64,000 nt of DNA from DAOUKH01 sp965207995. GTDB taxonomy: Bacteria; Chloroflexota; Dehalococcoidia; SHYB01. Position numbers and translations under genes: made by a program. Location of the stretch: NCBI GenBank assembly GCA_965207995.1, contig OZ242299.1, positions 2,108,001-2,172,000 of the forward strand, read 5' to 3'. Shown here piece after piece: positions 8,767 through 17,326 of this stretch. Within the stretch, counting starts at the first letter, position 1, and each line of letters begins with the position of its first letter. The notes under the pieces were generated by a model, which was not told the DNA's origin, ran no database searches, and saw nothing but the letters and a program-made list of their open reading frames with translations.

Positions 8767-11244
8767 CTAGGAGGCGTCGCCCTGCTCGTGGCGCCGGTGC
8801 ACGTCCTCGATGGCCACGTCGAGGTCGCTCCACATGCGCTCGACCATGGAGCGTAGGCGCATGTTCTGGTACGCGCCCCAGACGACCATCGCGGGCAGCA
8901 CCAGCAGGATGGCAACGACCAGCGAATAAGCGATCGTGATGGTGGCCGTGATGCCGAACTGTTGGGAGGCCGTCAGCGGCGAGGCTATCAGCACGCCGAA
9001 TCCGAACGCCGTGGTCAGGGCGGAGCCCAGGAGCGCCGATCCGGTCGTCGCCAGGGTCCGGACCGCCGCCTGCTCCGGGTTGCGCAGGCGGGCGAACTCC
9101 TCTCGGTAGCGGTGGATGACGTGGATGGTGTAGTCCACGCCGATGCCGATGGAGAGCGCAGTGATGATAGAGGTGATCAGTGTGTAGGGAATGCCGAGCA
9201 AGGCCATCGTGCCCAACACGCTGATGAGGACGAGCACGATCGGCCCGACCGCGATCAGTCCCAGCGCGGGCTGCCGCAGCGTCACCCAGAAGAAGATGGT
9301 GAGGATGCCGAGGGCGACGGCAATGGTGGTGCTGATCGACTCCGTCTGCCGGTCGGTGATCTGGTTGGTGACCGCGATCGAGAGTATGGTGCCCGAAGTC
9401 GCCGTGATGGCGGTGTCATCACCGAGCCAGAGCGACTCGAGCTCCTCCTGGATCTTCCCCACGCCCGTGGGATCGGCGAAATAGGCAGGGAATTGGAGCA
9501 GCAGCGTATCGATGCCGTCGGGGTCGTTGATCAGGAAGTGGGCGAGGTCCGGTTCCCTCGCGACAAGCCCATCGAGGAACTCCTGCATCAGCGCGGGATT
9601 GAGGTCTACGCCGGCGGAGGCTTCCCGGAAGAGGGCTGCGAGCTCGGGGTCGTACTTGTCGCCCGGCTCCCCGGTGTCATCGATCCAGTCGTTCAGCGCG
9701 GAGTAGTACGACGCCTGGAGCGGCCCCGCCGCCGCATCGGGGCGGCGCGCTTCGTCTTCGAAGGCGGCGGTGAGGTCTTCAAGATTCAGGAGCGTGCGGG
9801 TCTCGGTAGCCTCAGCCTTCAGCACGACGCTGGTGAGCTCCGTCGAGCCGCCCACGGCCGCGTCGAGGGTCTCCATATCCTGGATGACCATGCCGCCGCG
9901 CGGCAGGACGTCGCGGAGGCTGAATTCGGACGTCAGTCCCGTCGCGGCGAAGCCGAGACCGATCGTCACCGCGAGGACGCCCACGAGGTAGGGCGCCGGC
10001 CAACGCGTTACCGATCCTCCCAGCCGCTCCGCGAGTCGCGGGACGCCGGGCAATGCGTTCGAGATGGGTCGGGCGGGCGCCAAGGTGCCGCGCGCCTCGC
10101 GGCGCCGGTCGATGATGGTCCTTCCTGCCGGGATCAGCGTGAGCATCACGATCAGGCTGAGTCCCACGCCCAAGCCGGCGACGACGCCGAAGTCGCCGAC
10201 AACGCCGATTGGGGAGAAGAGGCCCACCAACAGGCTCACGATCGTGGTGACGGCCGCCAACGTCAATGGAACGACCACGGTGCGCAGTCCCTTGCGCACG
10301 GCCTCGGACACAGGCTCGCCCGCGACGCGCTGCTCGCGGTAGTGGGAGACGGCCTGGATTGCGTAGTCCACCGTCAGGCTGATGATGATGACGGGCACCA
10401 ATGCGGTGAGTGAACTGGGCGGGCCAATCACTCCCAGCGCTTCCGGCCCGAGCCAGCCCTCCGCTCCGAGGGTCCAAATGATCGCGATGATCAGACCAAG
10501 CAGTGTCAGCAGCATGTCCGACGGGCTGCGTGTGAAGAGCAGGAGCAGGACCGCGATCAGCACCAGCGCCGCGAGCATCAGCACGGCCATTCCCGACTGG
10601 GTGGCCTCTGTGTACTCGTCCTCGATGATTACCGGCGTGAGGGCGCTCACATGCAGCGGACCCTGGTTCCCGGCCGCGAGGTCGCCGATCTTTCGCTCGG
10701 CGTCCACGATCCGGTCGTCGCCCGTGTCGATCAGGTTGATGGTGGCGATCGCGACCGGCGTGCCGTCCACGTCGGTCCCCGCCATGGCAGCGAACACCCC
10801 CTGGAGTTCGGGGGCGCCGCGGGCGGCGTCGATTTCCGCTTGGGTGACCGACCCGAAGCCGTCGACGCCAAGGACAGACTGGAGCAGCGACGATGGCGCG
10901 ATGACCGGGTTCGCCGGAACGAGCAACTCGCTCACCGCCGGGTCGCGGGCAACCTTATCGACCAGCGCGGACATCTGGGTGAGGCCATCGGGGGTGAAGG
11001 CTTCCCCACGGAAGATGAGCGTCGCGACCCTAACGTCGCCGGAGTCGGCGAAGAGCTCCTCGATTTCCTCCGCCGCGGTTGCGATGGGGTGCCCTTCCGG
11101 AAGGAATGCCAAGCTGGCCCCTTCCGTCGGCGGCGCGCGCCTCGCCGTCCCCGCAAACATCAGAACGGTTATGGCGAGGAGGACGAGGAGGGTTAGCCAA
11201 GGGCGGGCTGTGATCAGCCAGCTCATCTTCTCGAGTATCTTCAT
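8767..11244 (-). CDS. MMPL/RND-family lipid transporter
   Basis: The 825-residue protein has the duplicated RND layout. Each half has one N-terminal membrane helix, a large extracytoplasmic loop and a bundle of five helices. Both halves carry the same helix-4 motif, VDYAIQAVSHYREQ and VDYTIHVIHRYREE, typical of MMPL, HpnN and Patched-like transporters of hydrophobic molecules. ATG 11244 gives MKILEKMSWLITARPW, a standard cytoplasmic start followed by helix 1. It sits downstream of nothing on its strand and upstream of the methyltransferase gene, 112 bases away, so the two may be co-transcribed. By analogy with HpnN (hopanoids) and with RND proteins found beside bacterial sterol genes, it may move the product of the cluster between membrane leaflets or out of the cell. 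That is inference. Confidence 0.9.
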   Translation of the reverse strand: MKILEKMSWLITARPWLTLLVLLAITVLMFAGTARRAPPTEGASLAFLPEGHPIATAAEEIEELFADSGDVRVATLIFRGEAFTPDGLTQMSALVDKVARDPAVSELLVPANPVIAPSSLLQSVLGVDGFGSVTQAEIDAARGAPELQGVFAAMAGTDVDGTPVAIATINLIDTGDDRIVDAERKIGDLAAGNQGPLHVSALTPVIIEDEYTEATQSGMAVLMLAALVLIAVLLLLFTRSPSDMLLTLLGLIIAIIWTLGAEGWLGPEALGVIGPPSSLTALVPVIIISLTVDYAIQAVSHYREQRVAGEPVSEAVRKGLRTVVVPLTLAAVTTIVSLLVGLFSPIGVVGDFGVVAGLGVGLSLIVMLTLIPAGRTIIDRRREARGTLAPARPISNALPGVPRLAERLGGSVTRWPAPYLVGVLAVTIGLGFAATGLTSEFSLRDVLPRGGMVIQDMETLDAAVGGSTELTSVVLKAEATETRTLLNLEDLTAAFEDEARRPDAAAGPLQASYYSALNDWIDDTGEPGDKYDPELAALFREASAGVDLNPALMQEFLDGLVAREPDLAHFLINDPDGIDTLLLQFPAYFADPTGVGKIQEELESLWLGDDTAITATSGTILSIAVTNQITDRQTESISTTIAVALGILTIFFWVTLRQPALGLIAVGPIVLVLISVLGTMALLGIPYTLITSIITALSIGIGVDYTIHVIHRYREEFARLRNPEQAAVRTLATTGSALLGSALTTAFGFGVLIASPLTASQQFGITATITIAYSLVVAILLVLPAMVVWGAYQNMRLRSMVERMWSDLDVAIEDVHRRHEQGDAS

Positions 11245-11365
11245 GGCGAAAGATGGGGGCCCATGGGCAGGGTCGTCGAGATTCCCGAATTATACAGCAC
11301 CACCGGCCCACGACAGGCGGGACAATTACTTGTCACAAGGCGGTGTCACTCGCCTTGGGCTTTGC

Positions 11366-11395
11366 TTGACAGCGCGTTCGGACGAGCCATATGAT
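11366..11395 (+). promoter_or_regulatory. Sigma-70-type promoter of the corrinoid operon
   Basis: TTGACA at 11366-11371 is separated by 18 bases from TATGAT at 11390-11395. Transcription would start about 25 bases before the riboswitch aptamer, which is the expected distance for a short 5' leader. Confidence 0.7.
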
Positions 11396-11422
11396 GCCGC
11401 GCAGCAAAACATAGAATCACTG

Positions 11423-11581
11423 CCCGTTCAGGTGCCCACCCAGGGAGAATAGGGAAGGCGGTGTGAATCCGCCGCGGTAGCGCCACTGTAAGCGGGGTTG
11501 TGGAGCCGGACCACTGTCGAGAAATCGATGGGAAGGGACGGCAGCGATCCACCCGCGAGCCAGGAGACCTGCCTGAACGGG
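11423..11581 (+). ncRNA. Cobalamin (B12) riboswitch aptamer
   Basis: The RNA is closed by a perfect 10-bp P1 stem, cccgttcagg at 11423-11432 with cctgaacggg at 11572-11581. Inside it are the conserved segments of the family in order: gaatagggaa, ggtgtgaatccgccgcggt, gccactgtaagc, and the B12 box gagccaggagacctgcc at 11557-11573. It precedes btuC and the whole uptake and assembly operon, matching the feedback role of this RNA class: ligand binding lowers expression of transport and biosynthesis genes. The downstream switch is described separately at 11648. Confidence 0.95.
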
Positions 11582-11647
11582 AGGTGACCGCTCTCCGCCT
11601 CAGAGAGGGTCCCTTGGTCACCGGGTAGCAATCCCGGCAGGGCGAAA

Positions 11648-11681
11648 AAGAACCTCCAGCGGAGAATAGCTGGAGGTTCTT
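11648..11681 (+). promoter_or_regulatory. Expression-platform hairpin sequestering the btuC ribosome-binding site
   Basis: The bases aagaacctccagc (11648-11660) pair perfectly over 13 bp with gctggaggttctt (11669-11681) around an 8-base loop. The 3' arm contains GGAGG at 11672-11676, seven bases before the GTG start of btuC at 11684, so the hairpin hides the Shine-Dalgarno sequence. The 5' arm segment ACCTCC (11652-11657) could instead pair with GGAGGT at 11580-11585, which overlaps the end of P1. That would give two exclusive states. No long U-run follows, so translational control is more likely than termination. Confidence 0.7.
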
Positions 11682-11683
11682 CT

Positions 11684-12760
11684 GTGGGGGCCGCCGGACT
11701 CACCACCCTGCGCGGATACCGTCAAGCGCGGATCGGCACGCGCCTGGCGATCGGCTCCTCCGTCCTTCTTCTGTTGGTGCTTGCCACGGCCCTGGTGTCG
11801 CTCAGCCTCGGGCCTGCCGACATACCGCTAAGCCACGTTGGTTCGATCGTGCTGTCAATGTTGGGTTTCGGCGTCGGCGAATTCACCCGCACCGAGCAGC
11901 TCGTCATCGAGCAGATCAGGCTGCCCAGGATCATCGTCGGGGCCTCGGTGGGCGCGGCCTTGGGGGTGGCGGGGGCGACGATGCAAGGGCTCTTCCGCAA
12001 CCCCATGGCCGACCCCGGGATCATCGGCGTCTCCGCCGGGGCCGCCGTAGGCGCGGTCGTGGCCATTGCAACAGGAATGGCCAGCCTCTTCTTCCTTGCC
12101 TTGCCGGCGTTCGCTTTCGGTGGCGCCATCGCTGCCTCGTTCCTGGTCTACGGAATTGCCGCCGTCGGCGGGCACTTCTCGATGGCCACGCTCCTGCTCG
12201 CTGGGGTCGCGGTCAACGCATTTCTCGGCGCTGTGGTGTCAGCCATCATCCTGCTCCTGCCCAACAACGAAGCCCTTCGAGAGATCCTGTTCTGGCTGGC
12301 CGGGGGCCTCGACTCCCGCTCCTGGGAGCACGTCCAAATTTCCGCCCCACTGATATTCGGCGGCGCCGCCCTGATTCTGCTGATGTCCCGCGACCTCAAC
12401 CTGCTGATGCTGGGAGACGACGAGGCGCGCTCCATGGGGGTCCGGGTGGGCGTCGCCCGCGTGGCGCTTCTCGCGGCGGCGGCCCTGGCGACCGGGGCCG
12501 CAGTGGCGGTGAGCGGGACGATCGCCTTCGTGGGCCTGGTGACCCCCCACATCCTCCGGCTCGTGCTTGGGCCGGACCACCGCGTCCTGATTCCGATGAG
12601 CGCGATCGGGGGCGCCGTCTTCGTCATCCTCGCCGACACGGTGGCGAGGACGATTATCGAGCCCGCCGAGTTTCGCGTCGGCGTCCTTACCGCTTTCGTC
12701 GGCGCGCCATTCTTCATCTTCTTGCTGATCAGAAACAAGCGACAGGCCTATTCCCTTTGA
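11684..12760 (+). CDS. btuC: Corrinoid ABC transporter permease (BtuC/FecCD family)
   Basis: The protein has about 358 residues and some ten hydrophobic helices, as expected for one half of the FecCD/BtuC permease dimer. Typical family stretches are visible, such as GATMQGLFRNPMADPGIIG (the coupling region to the ATPase) and the later FVGLVTPHILRLVLGPDHR. It starts at GTG 11684 with GGAGG at 11672, a site held in the riboswitch-controlled hairpin. Its stop codon is followed 26 bases later by the binding-protein start, and the ATPase gene follows, so the three form an importer. FecCD permeases also serve siderophores and haem; the B12 riboswitch is what points to corrinoids. Confidence 0.92.
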   Translation: MGAAGLTTLRGYRQARIGTRLAIGSSVLLLLVLATALVSLSLGPADIPLSHVGSIVLSMLGFGVGEFTRTEQLVIEQIRLPRIIVGASVGAALGVAGATMQGLFRNPMADPGIIGVSAGAAVGAVVAIATGMASLFFLALPAFAFGGAIAASFLVYGIAAVGGHFSMATLLLAGVAVNAFLGAVVSAIILLLPNNEALREILFWLAGGLDSRSWEHVQISAPLIFGGAALILLMSRDLNLLMLGDDEARSMGVRVGVARVALLAAAALATGAAVAVSGTIAFVGLVTPHILRLVLGPDHRVLIPMSAIGGAVFVILADTVARTIIEPAEFRVGVLTAFVGAPFFIFLLIRNKRQAYSL

Positions 12761-12786
12761 AACCCGACTCGCTGAAAGGAGTCATT

Positions 12787-14010
12787 GTGTCGATTCGACC
12801 GCGTTCCATCCTCGCCGTCTCCCTGACTGTTCTCCTGGCATTGCTGTTGGCGGCATGCTCGTCCGCCGAACCAACTCCAACCACGGCCCCACCGACCCCG
12901 ACCGCAGAGCCTACGGTTGCGCCAACGGCCGCTCCGACGGCGGTGCCAACCTCGACCCCCACCCCGGTACCGCCGCCCACGGCGACCCCGGCTCCCGCGC
13001 CCACGGCGACTCCCGAGCCCACCTCCACACCGGAGCCTACGGCCACTCCGGAACCGGCGACGGCGACTCCGGACCCCATACCTGCCGCGTTCCAAGGGGT
13101 CCGCGGAATCGTCGACCCCCGCAACTTCGGCTGGCCCCGTGAAGTCGAGGGGCTGAACGGCGTGGTAAGCATTCCGGCCAAGCCGCAGCGAATCATCACC
13201 GCTTCCGTGGGACACGATGAAATGACCCTGGCCTTGGTCCCGCGGGATCGCCTGGTCGCGGTTGGCAGCTCTACCAAGAACGCCGTCTACTCAAACGTCG
13301 CCGCGCTGGTCCAAGAGAAGCCGGAGATTTCCCGCGATCCGGAGACCATCATCGCCGAGGCGCCCGACGTCGTCGTCACCAGCCCATTCTTCTCGGCGGA
13401 TGGAGTCGCTGCGCTGTCCCGCACCGGCATCCCGGTCGTCCAGACAGAGCTGATACAGGGTCCCGAGGAACGAATCAACAGCATCCTGCTCATGGGCTAC
13501 ATCTTCGGCGAGGAGGAGCGCGCCATCGAGTTCGCGGAGGAGGTGCGGAGCCGCTACGAAGCCCTGATCGCGGTGACGAACACCTTGGAGTCTCGGCCTC
13601 GGGTACTTGCCCTCACGCAGTACTCGGATACGCTCTGGGTCGCGGGCGGCAACTCGACCGAGGGTGGCGTGATCACAGCCGCCGGCGGCATCAACGCCGC
13701 CGAAGAAGCCGGCGTCGAAGGGAATCAGACCACGAGCCTCGAAGGCGTCATCGCCATGGACCCGGAGGTCATCGTCATTGCCCAACCTATCGAGTTCGGG
13801 GCCGAGGAGTTCCGGCAGAGCCTTCTCTCCCACGAGGTGCTCGCCGAAGTCCCGGCAATCAAGAACGGGGAGGTCCACGTTGTCGAGAGCAAGCACTTCA
13901 CGACGCTGTCCTATTGGAACATCCGGGGCGCGGAAGACCTCGCCCGAATACTTTGGCCGGAGGACTTCCCCGAGCCCGCGAACGAGCCCTTCACGCTCGC
14001 TGAGGAGTAG
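12787..14010 (+). CDS. btuF: Corrinoid ABC transporter substrate-binding lipoprotein (BtuF-like)
   Basis: GTG 12787 is chosen because AAAGGAG lies at 12775-12781 and the product starts MSIRPRSILAV; a TTG at 12757 overlapping the btuC stop is less likely. The signal peptide ends in LLAAC (lipid Cys24). A linker of about 75 residues almost wholly Pro, Thr and Ala follows, then a class III periplasmic-binding fold: IPAKPQRIITASVGHDE, the helical backbone and DPEVIVI. The lobe arrangement is that of BtuF/FepB/FhuD proteins. It works outside the membrane, tethered by lipid, and delivers ligand to BtuC. The long linker is unusual for the family but is repeated in other lipoproteins of this window. 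Ligand specificity is inferred from the riboswitch. Confidence 0.9.
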   Translation: MSIRPRSILAVSLTVLLALLLAACSSAEPTPTTAPPTPTAEPTVAPTAAPTAVPTSTPTPVPPPTATPAPAPTATPEPTSTPEPTATPEPATATPDPIPAAFQGVRGIVDPRNFGWPREVEGLNGVVSIPAKPQRIITASVGHDEMTLALVPRDRLVAVGSSTKNAVYSNVAALVQEKPEISRDPETIIAEAPDVVVTSPFFSADGVAALSRTGIPVVQTELIQGPEERINSILLMGYIFGEEERAIEFAEEVRSRYEALIAVTNTLESRPRVLALTQYSDTLWVAGGNSTEGGVITAAGGINAAEEAGVEGNQTTSLEGVIAMDPEVIVIAQPIEFGAEEFRQSLLSHEVLAEVPAIKNGEVHVVESKHFTTLSYWNIRGAEDLARILWPEDFPEPANEPFTLAEE

Positions 14011-14013
14011 GCG

Positions 14014-14895
14014 ATGAACGGCAACACTCCGCCGGTGATCAGCGCACAGGGCCTCACCTACAAAGTAGAGGCAGGGAAGCTCTTGGACGGAGTGGACCTC
14101 CACGCCGATCGAGGGCAGCTTGTTGGCCTGATCGGTCCGAACGGTGCGGGAAAGTCTACGTTCCTCCGGGCCATATCCGGCATCCTCCGCCATCAAGAGG
14201 GCACCGTCTGCCTGGACGGCACCGACCTGAACGCCATCTCGGCCAAAGAGGTCGCCGCCCGCCTCGCGCTCGTCCCCCAAATTGCGCCGTACACCCATGG
14301 CTTCACCGCCCTCGAGCTCGTGCTCATGGGGCGGTACCCGCACCTGGGGCGCTTCCAGATTGAGGGCGCGGAAGACGACCACATCGCCAGGGATTCGATG
14401 CGGCTGACGGAGACCGAGCATTTCGCCGGCAGGACGCTCGATACTTTGTCCGGCGGCGAGCGCCAACGGGTCTTCGTCTCCCGCGCCTTGGCGCAACAAC
14501 CCCGGGTCCTACTGCTGGACGAGCCGACCTCGAACCTGGACATCTTTCACCAGATCAAGGTTCTCGACCTGGTCCGGCAGCTCGTCGACGACGGCTTGAC
14601 CGCGGTCGCGGCCATCCACGACCTAAACATGGCGGCGCGTTACTGCGACCGTCTCGTGCTGCTGAGCGAGGGCCGAGTGCTCGCCGACGGCCCCCCCGAG
14701 GCGGTGCTATGCCCGGAGATCATCGAGTCGGCCTTCGGAGTGAAGTCGGCGGTGTATCGTGACCCGGTCAACGGGTCTTTGGCGATCAGCCTGATCGGCC
14801 CGGCGGACGAGCGATGGCCGAATGGGCGGGGACTCCCCGGGAATGGCGCCCTTGGGGGTGCGGTGGTGAAGGGTCTGGCGCAACGAGTGAGGTGA
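14014..14895 (+). CDS. btuD: Corrinoid ABC transporter ATP-binding protein (BtuD-like)
   Basis: It is a complete ABC ATPase: Walker A GPNGAGKST, a Q-loop near LVPQIAPYTHG, the signature LSGGERQRV, Walker B VLLLDEP and the H-loop in AAIHDLNMAARYCD. The C-terminal extension of about 50 residues after the nucleotide-binding domain is long for BtuD. It starts 3 bases after the btuF stop and ends 3 bases before cobO, so the genes are tightly coupled. It powers the BtuC/BtuF importer from the cytoplasmic face of the membrane. Confidence 0.92.
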   Translation: MNGNTPPVISAQGLTYKVEAGKLLDGVDLHADRGQLVGLIGPNGAGKSTFLRAISGILRHQEGTVCLDGTDLNAISAKEVAARLALVPQIAPYTHGFTALELVLMGRYPHLGRFQIEGAEDDHIARDSMRLTETEHFAGRTLDTLSGGERQRVFVSRALAQQPRVLLLDEPTSNLDIFHQIKVLDLVRQLVDDGLTAVAAIHDLNMAARYCDRLVLLSEGRVLADGPPEAVLCPEIIESAFGVKSAVYRDPVNGSLAISLIGPADERWPNGRGLPGNGALGGAVVKGLAQRVR

Positions 14896-14898
14896 GGA

Positions 14899-15474
14899 AT
14901 GAGCAAGCGTGACCCCGGCGAAGCGCCCGCCAGCGTGGTCAAGCGACCGCGTGTCCGAAAGGGCCTCGTCATCGTCAATACCGGCGACGGGAAGGGGAAG
15001 ACGACCGCCGCGCTCGGGGTGATCTTCCGTGCCTGGGGCCGGAAGTTCAAAATCAGGATGTTCCAGTTCATCAAGCACACCGGCGCGCAATTCGGCGAGC
15101 AGCGGGCCGCGGCCCGGCTCGGCATACCAATCGAAGCGTTGGGCGACGGTTTCACCTGGCTTTCGAAGGACATCGACAGAACGGCCGCCCTGGCGCAGGA
15201 ACAATGGAAGCGTTGCAAGGAAGTGATTCTCGTCGGCGAGGAGGACATCATCGTCCTGGATGAGTTCACGTACGCCATGCATTACGGCTGGGTCCCCGTT
15301 GGCGACGTCGTCGAGACGCTGCGGAAGCGGCCCGATGCACTGCACGTCATCATCACCGGCCGGTATGCACCCCAGGAGCTGATCGACTGCGCCGACCTCG
15401 TCACCGAAATGAAGCTGGTCAAACACCCCTACCGGGAACAGGGCATCAAGGCCCAGCGGGGAATCGAGTTCTAG
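14899..15474 (+). CDS. cobO: Cob(I)yrinic acid a,c-diamide adenosyltransferase (CobO/BtuR type)
   Basis: The 191-residue protein has the P-loop GDGKGKTT (residues 29-36), which in this family binds ATP in reversed orientation, then MFQFIKHTGAQFGE and the acidic DIIVLDEFTYAMHYGW. The GRYAPQELIDCADLVTEM segment is also characteristic. It attaches the 5'-deoxyadenosyl group to the cobalt of corrinoids, acting on cobinamide, cobyrate or cobalamin brought in by the importer encoded just upstream. The position between the transporter and cobT supports salvage of external corrinoids. Confidence 0.95.
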   Translation: MSKRDPGEAPASVVKRPRVRKGLVIVNTGDGKGKTTAALGVIFRAWGRKFKIRMFQFIKHTGAQFGEQRAAARLGIPIEALGDGFTWLSKDIDRTAALAQEQWKRCKEVILVGEEDIIVLDEFTYAMHYGWVPVGDVVETLRKRPDALHVIITGRYAPQELIDCADLVTEMKLVKHPYREQGIKAQRGIEF

Positions 15475-15476
15475 GG

Positions 15477-16532
15477 ATGACACTCGACGAGGCTGTCGCC
15501 CGCATCCGGCCGGCCGACCCCGAGGCGAAGCGGGCGGCCGAGCTTCGTCAGGCGAGTCTTACCAAGCCGCCGGGCAGTCTTGGCCGGTTGGAGGATCTGT
15601 CAATCCAACTGGCCGGCATCTTTGGGACGGACCGGCCAGTGCTGGGCGGCAAGACGGTCATCGTGGCCGCCGCCGACCACGGCGTCGTGGCGCAGGGGGT
15701 CACGGGCTATGCCCAGGCGGTCACGGCACAGATGGTGCTCAACTTCCTGGCGGGCGGCGCGGCGATCAACGTCATGGCGCGGACGGCGGGCGTGGAGCTC
15801 GTCATCGTCGACGCCGGTGTGGCTGTGACGCTGCCGGACCATTCCGACCTGCGCCGCCTCGGGCTAGGGCGCGGAACCGCCGATATCACGCAGGGTCCGG
15901 CGATGACGCGGGAGGAGGCGAAGGCGTGCGTCGACGGGGGCGTCGGGCTCGCACTGGAGGCAATCGAGGCGGGTGCCGACATTCTCGGCACTGGCGACAT
16001 GGGCATCGGCAACACCACGGCGTCGAGCGCCATTACTGCGGCGCTGACTCGCCGGCCGCCGCGCGAGACGACGGGCCGGGGAACGGGTCGAAACGACGAG
16101 GAGTTGGAGCACAAGATCGACGTCGTCGCTCGTGCGCTTGCGGTGAACCGGCCCGATCCCGGCGATGGACTGGACGTGCTGGCCAAGGTCGGCGGGTTCG
16201 AGATCGGCGTACTGGCGGGGGCGGTGCTAGGGGCCGCCCTCGCTCGCCGGCCCGTGGTGCTCGACGGCTTCATTTCCGGCGCCGCAGGCCTCATCGCGCA
16301 CAGCCTCTGCGCCAAAGTCAAGGACTATGTGATTGCCGCCCACCTGTCGGCGGAGACGGGGCATCGGGTGGCGTTGTCGCACTTGGGCCTGCAGCCGCTG
16401 TTGGACCTGGGCATGAGGCTCGGTGAAGGAACAGGCGCGGTGTTGGCGATAGGCGTGGTGGAAGCGGCAGCGGCCTGTCTGGCGGAGATGGCAACCTTTG
16501 CCGAGGCCGGTGTCTCCGACCGGAGCCCATAG
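15477..16532 (+). CDS. cobT: Nicotinate-nucleotide--dimethylbenzimidazole phosphoribosyltransferase
   Basis: The 351-residue protein follows the CobT layout: TKPPGSLGRLEDL near the N-terminus, VAAADHGVVAQGVTGY, INVMARTAGVELVIVDAGV, the glycine-rich LGTGDMGIGNTTASSAI and, near the end, DGFISGAAGL and SHLGLQPLL. It transfers ribose phosphate from nicotinate mononucleotide to dimethylbenzimidazole to make alpha-ribazole phosphate, the lower ligand of B12. It begins 2 bases after cobO stops. No dimethylbenzimidazole synthesis gene (bluB or bza) is seen in the window. Confidence 0.95.
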   Translation: MTLDEAVARIRPADPEAKRAAELRQASLTKPPGSLGRLEDLSIQLAGIFGTDRPVLGGKTVIVAAADHGVVAQGVTGYAQAVTAQMVLNFLAGGAAINVMARTAGVELVIVDAGVAVTLPDHSDLRRLGLGRGTADITQGPAMTREEAKACVDGGVGLALEAIEAGADILGTGDMGIGNTTASSAITAALTRRPPRETTGRGTGRNDEELEHKIDVVARALAVNRPDPGDGLDVLAKVGGFEIGVLAGAVLGAALARRPVVLDGFISGAAGLIAHSLCAKVKDYVIAAHLSAETGHRVALSHLGLQPLLDLGMRLGEGTGAVLAIGVVEAAAACLAEMATFAEAGVSDRSP

Positions 16533-16552
16533 CACGTGATCGGGCGGCGCCC

Positions 16553-17314
16553 ATGAAGAGCCTGCGGCTCGCCATCGGCTTTCTGACGATCTTTCCGCTT
16601 GCGCCAAGCGGCCGGGTTCAAATGGGGCCCTCGCGGGCCTGGTTTCCGCTTGTCGGTCTTGCACTGGGAGGCATCCTGGCGGGGCTGGACCTCGCGGCGC
16701 GAGAGGCGCTGCCGCCGATGGTGGTTGGTTCGCTTCTGGTCGTGGCGCTGCTGGTGCTGACTCGAGCGATACACACCGAGGGCTTCCTGGATACCTGCGA
16801 TGGGCTGCTCGGCGGCGACTCCCCGTCGAGACGGCTGGAGATCCTCCGGGACTCCCACGTCGGCGCCTTCGCCGTGGTCGGCGGTGCGGGCCTGCTGCTG
16901 TTGAAGTGGGCGCTGCTGACGAGCATCGAAGACGATCTGCGCCTCGGGCTGCTGCTGGTGTTCCCGTGCCTGTCGAGGTTGGGAATCGTATCGGCCATGG
17001 CCGTCTTTCCGTACGCTAGGCAGCAAGGACTCGGCACGTCATTCCAGTCGGGGCGGGCGCGGTGGCAGGTGGGGCTTGCGTTCGCTACGGCGGCGGTGGC
17101 GGGCGGACTGTTCCTCGGCTTTGGCGGACTGGTGCTCCTGGGCGCGGCCCTTGGGGTGGCCCTCGGCCTGGGCTGGTGGGTCACGCGCCTGCTGGGAGGG
17201 ATGACGGGCGACACCTACGGCGCCGTCAATGAGGTGGCGGAGGTGGTGGTACTTCTGCTCGGGCTTATCCTGTTCGAGGTGTCCGCTGTGCCGTTCGACA
17301 TGCCGTTTTGGTAA
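16553..17314 (+). CDS. cobS: Adenosylcobinamide-GDP ribazoletransferase (cobalamin synthase)
   Basis: It is a 253-residue integral membrane protein of the CobS family. It starts LRLAIGFLTIFPLAP, keeps the family motif HTEGFLDTCDGLLGG with the acidic residues that bind metal and substrate, then the SHVGAFAVVGG segment, and has several hydrophobic helices to the C-terminus including GMTGDTYGAVNEVAE. It joins adenosylcobinamide-GDP and alpha-ribazole (phosphate) to make adenosylcobalamin (phosphate) at the membrane. It lies between cobT, which makes the lower ligand, and cobC. Confidence 0.95.
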   Translation: MKSLRLAIGFLTIFPLAPSGRVQMGPSRAWFPLVGLALGGILAGLDLAAREALPPMVVGSLLVVALLVLTRAIHTEGFLDTCDGLLGGDSPSRRLEILRDSHVGAFAVVGGAGLLLLKWALLTSIEDDLRLGLLLVFPCLSRLGIVSAMAVFPYARQQGLGTSFQSGRARWQVGLAFATAAVAGGLFLGFGGLVLLGAALGVALGLGWWVTRLLGGMTGDTYGAVNEVAEVVVLLLGLILFEVSAVPFDMPFW

Positions 17315-17326
17315 GGAGTCCAGGAG

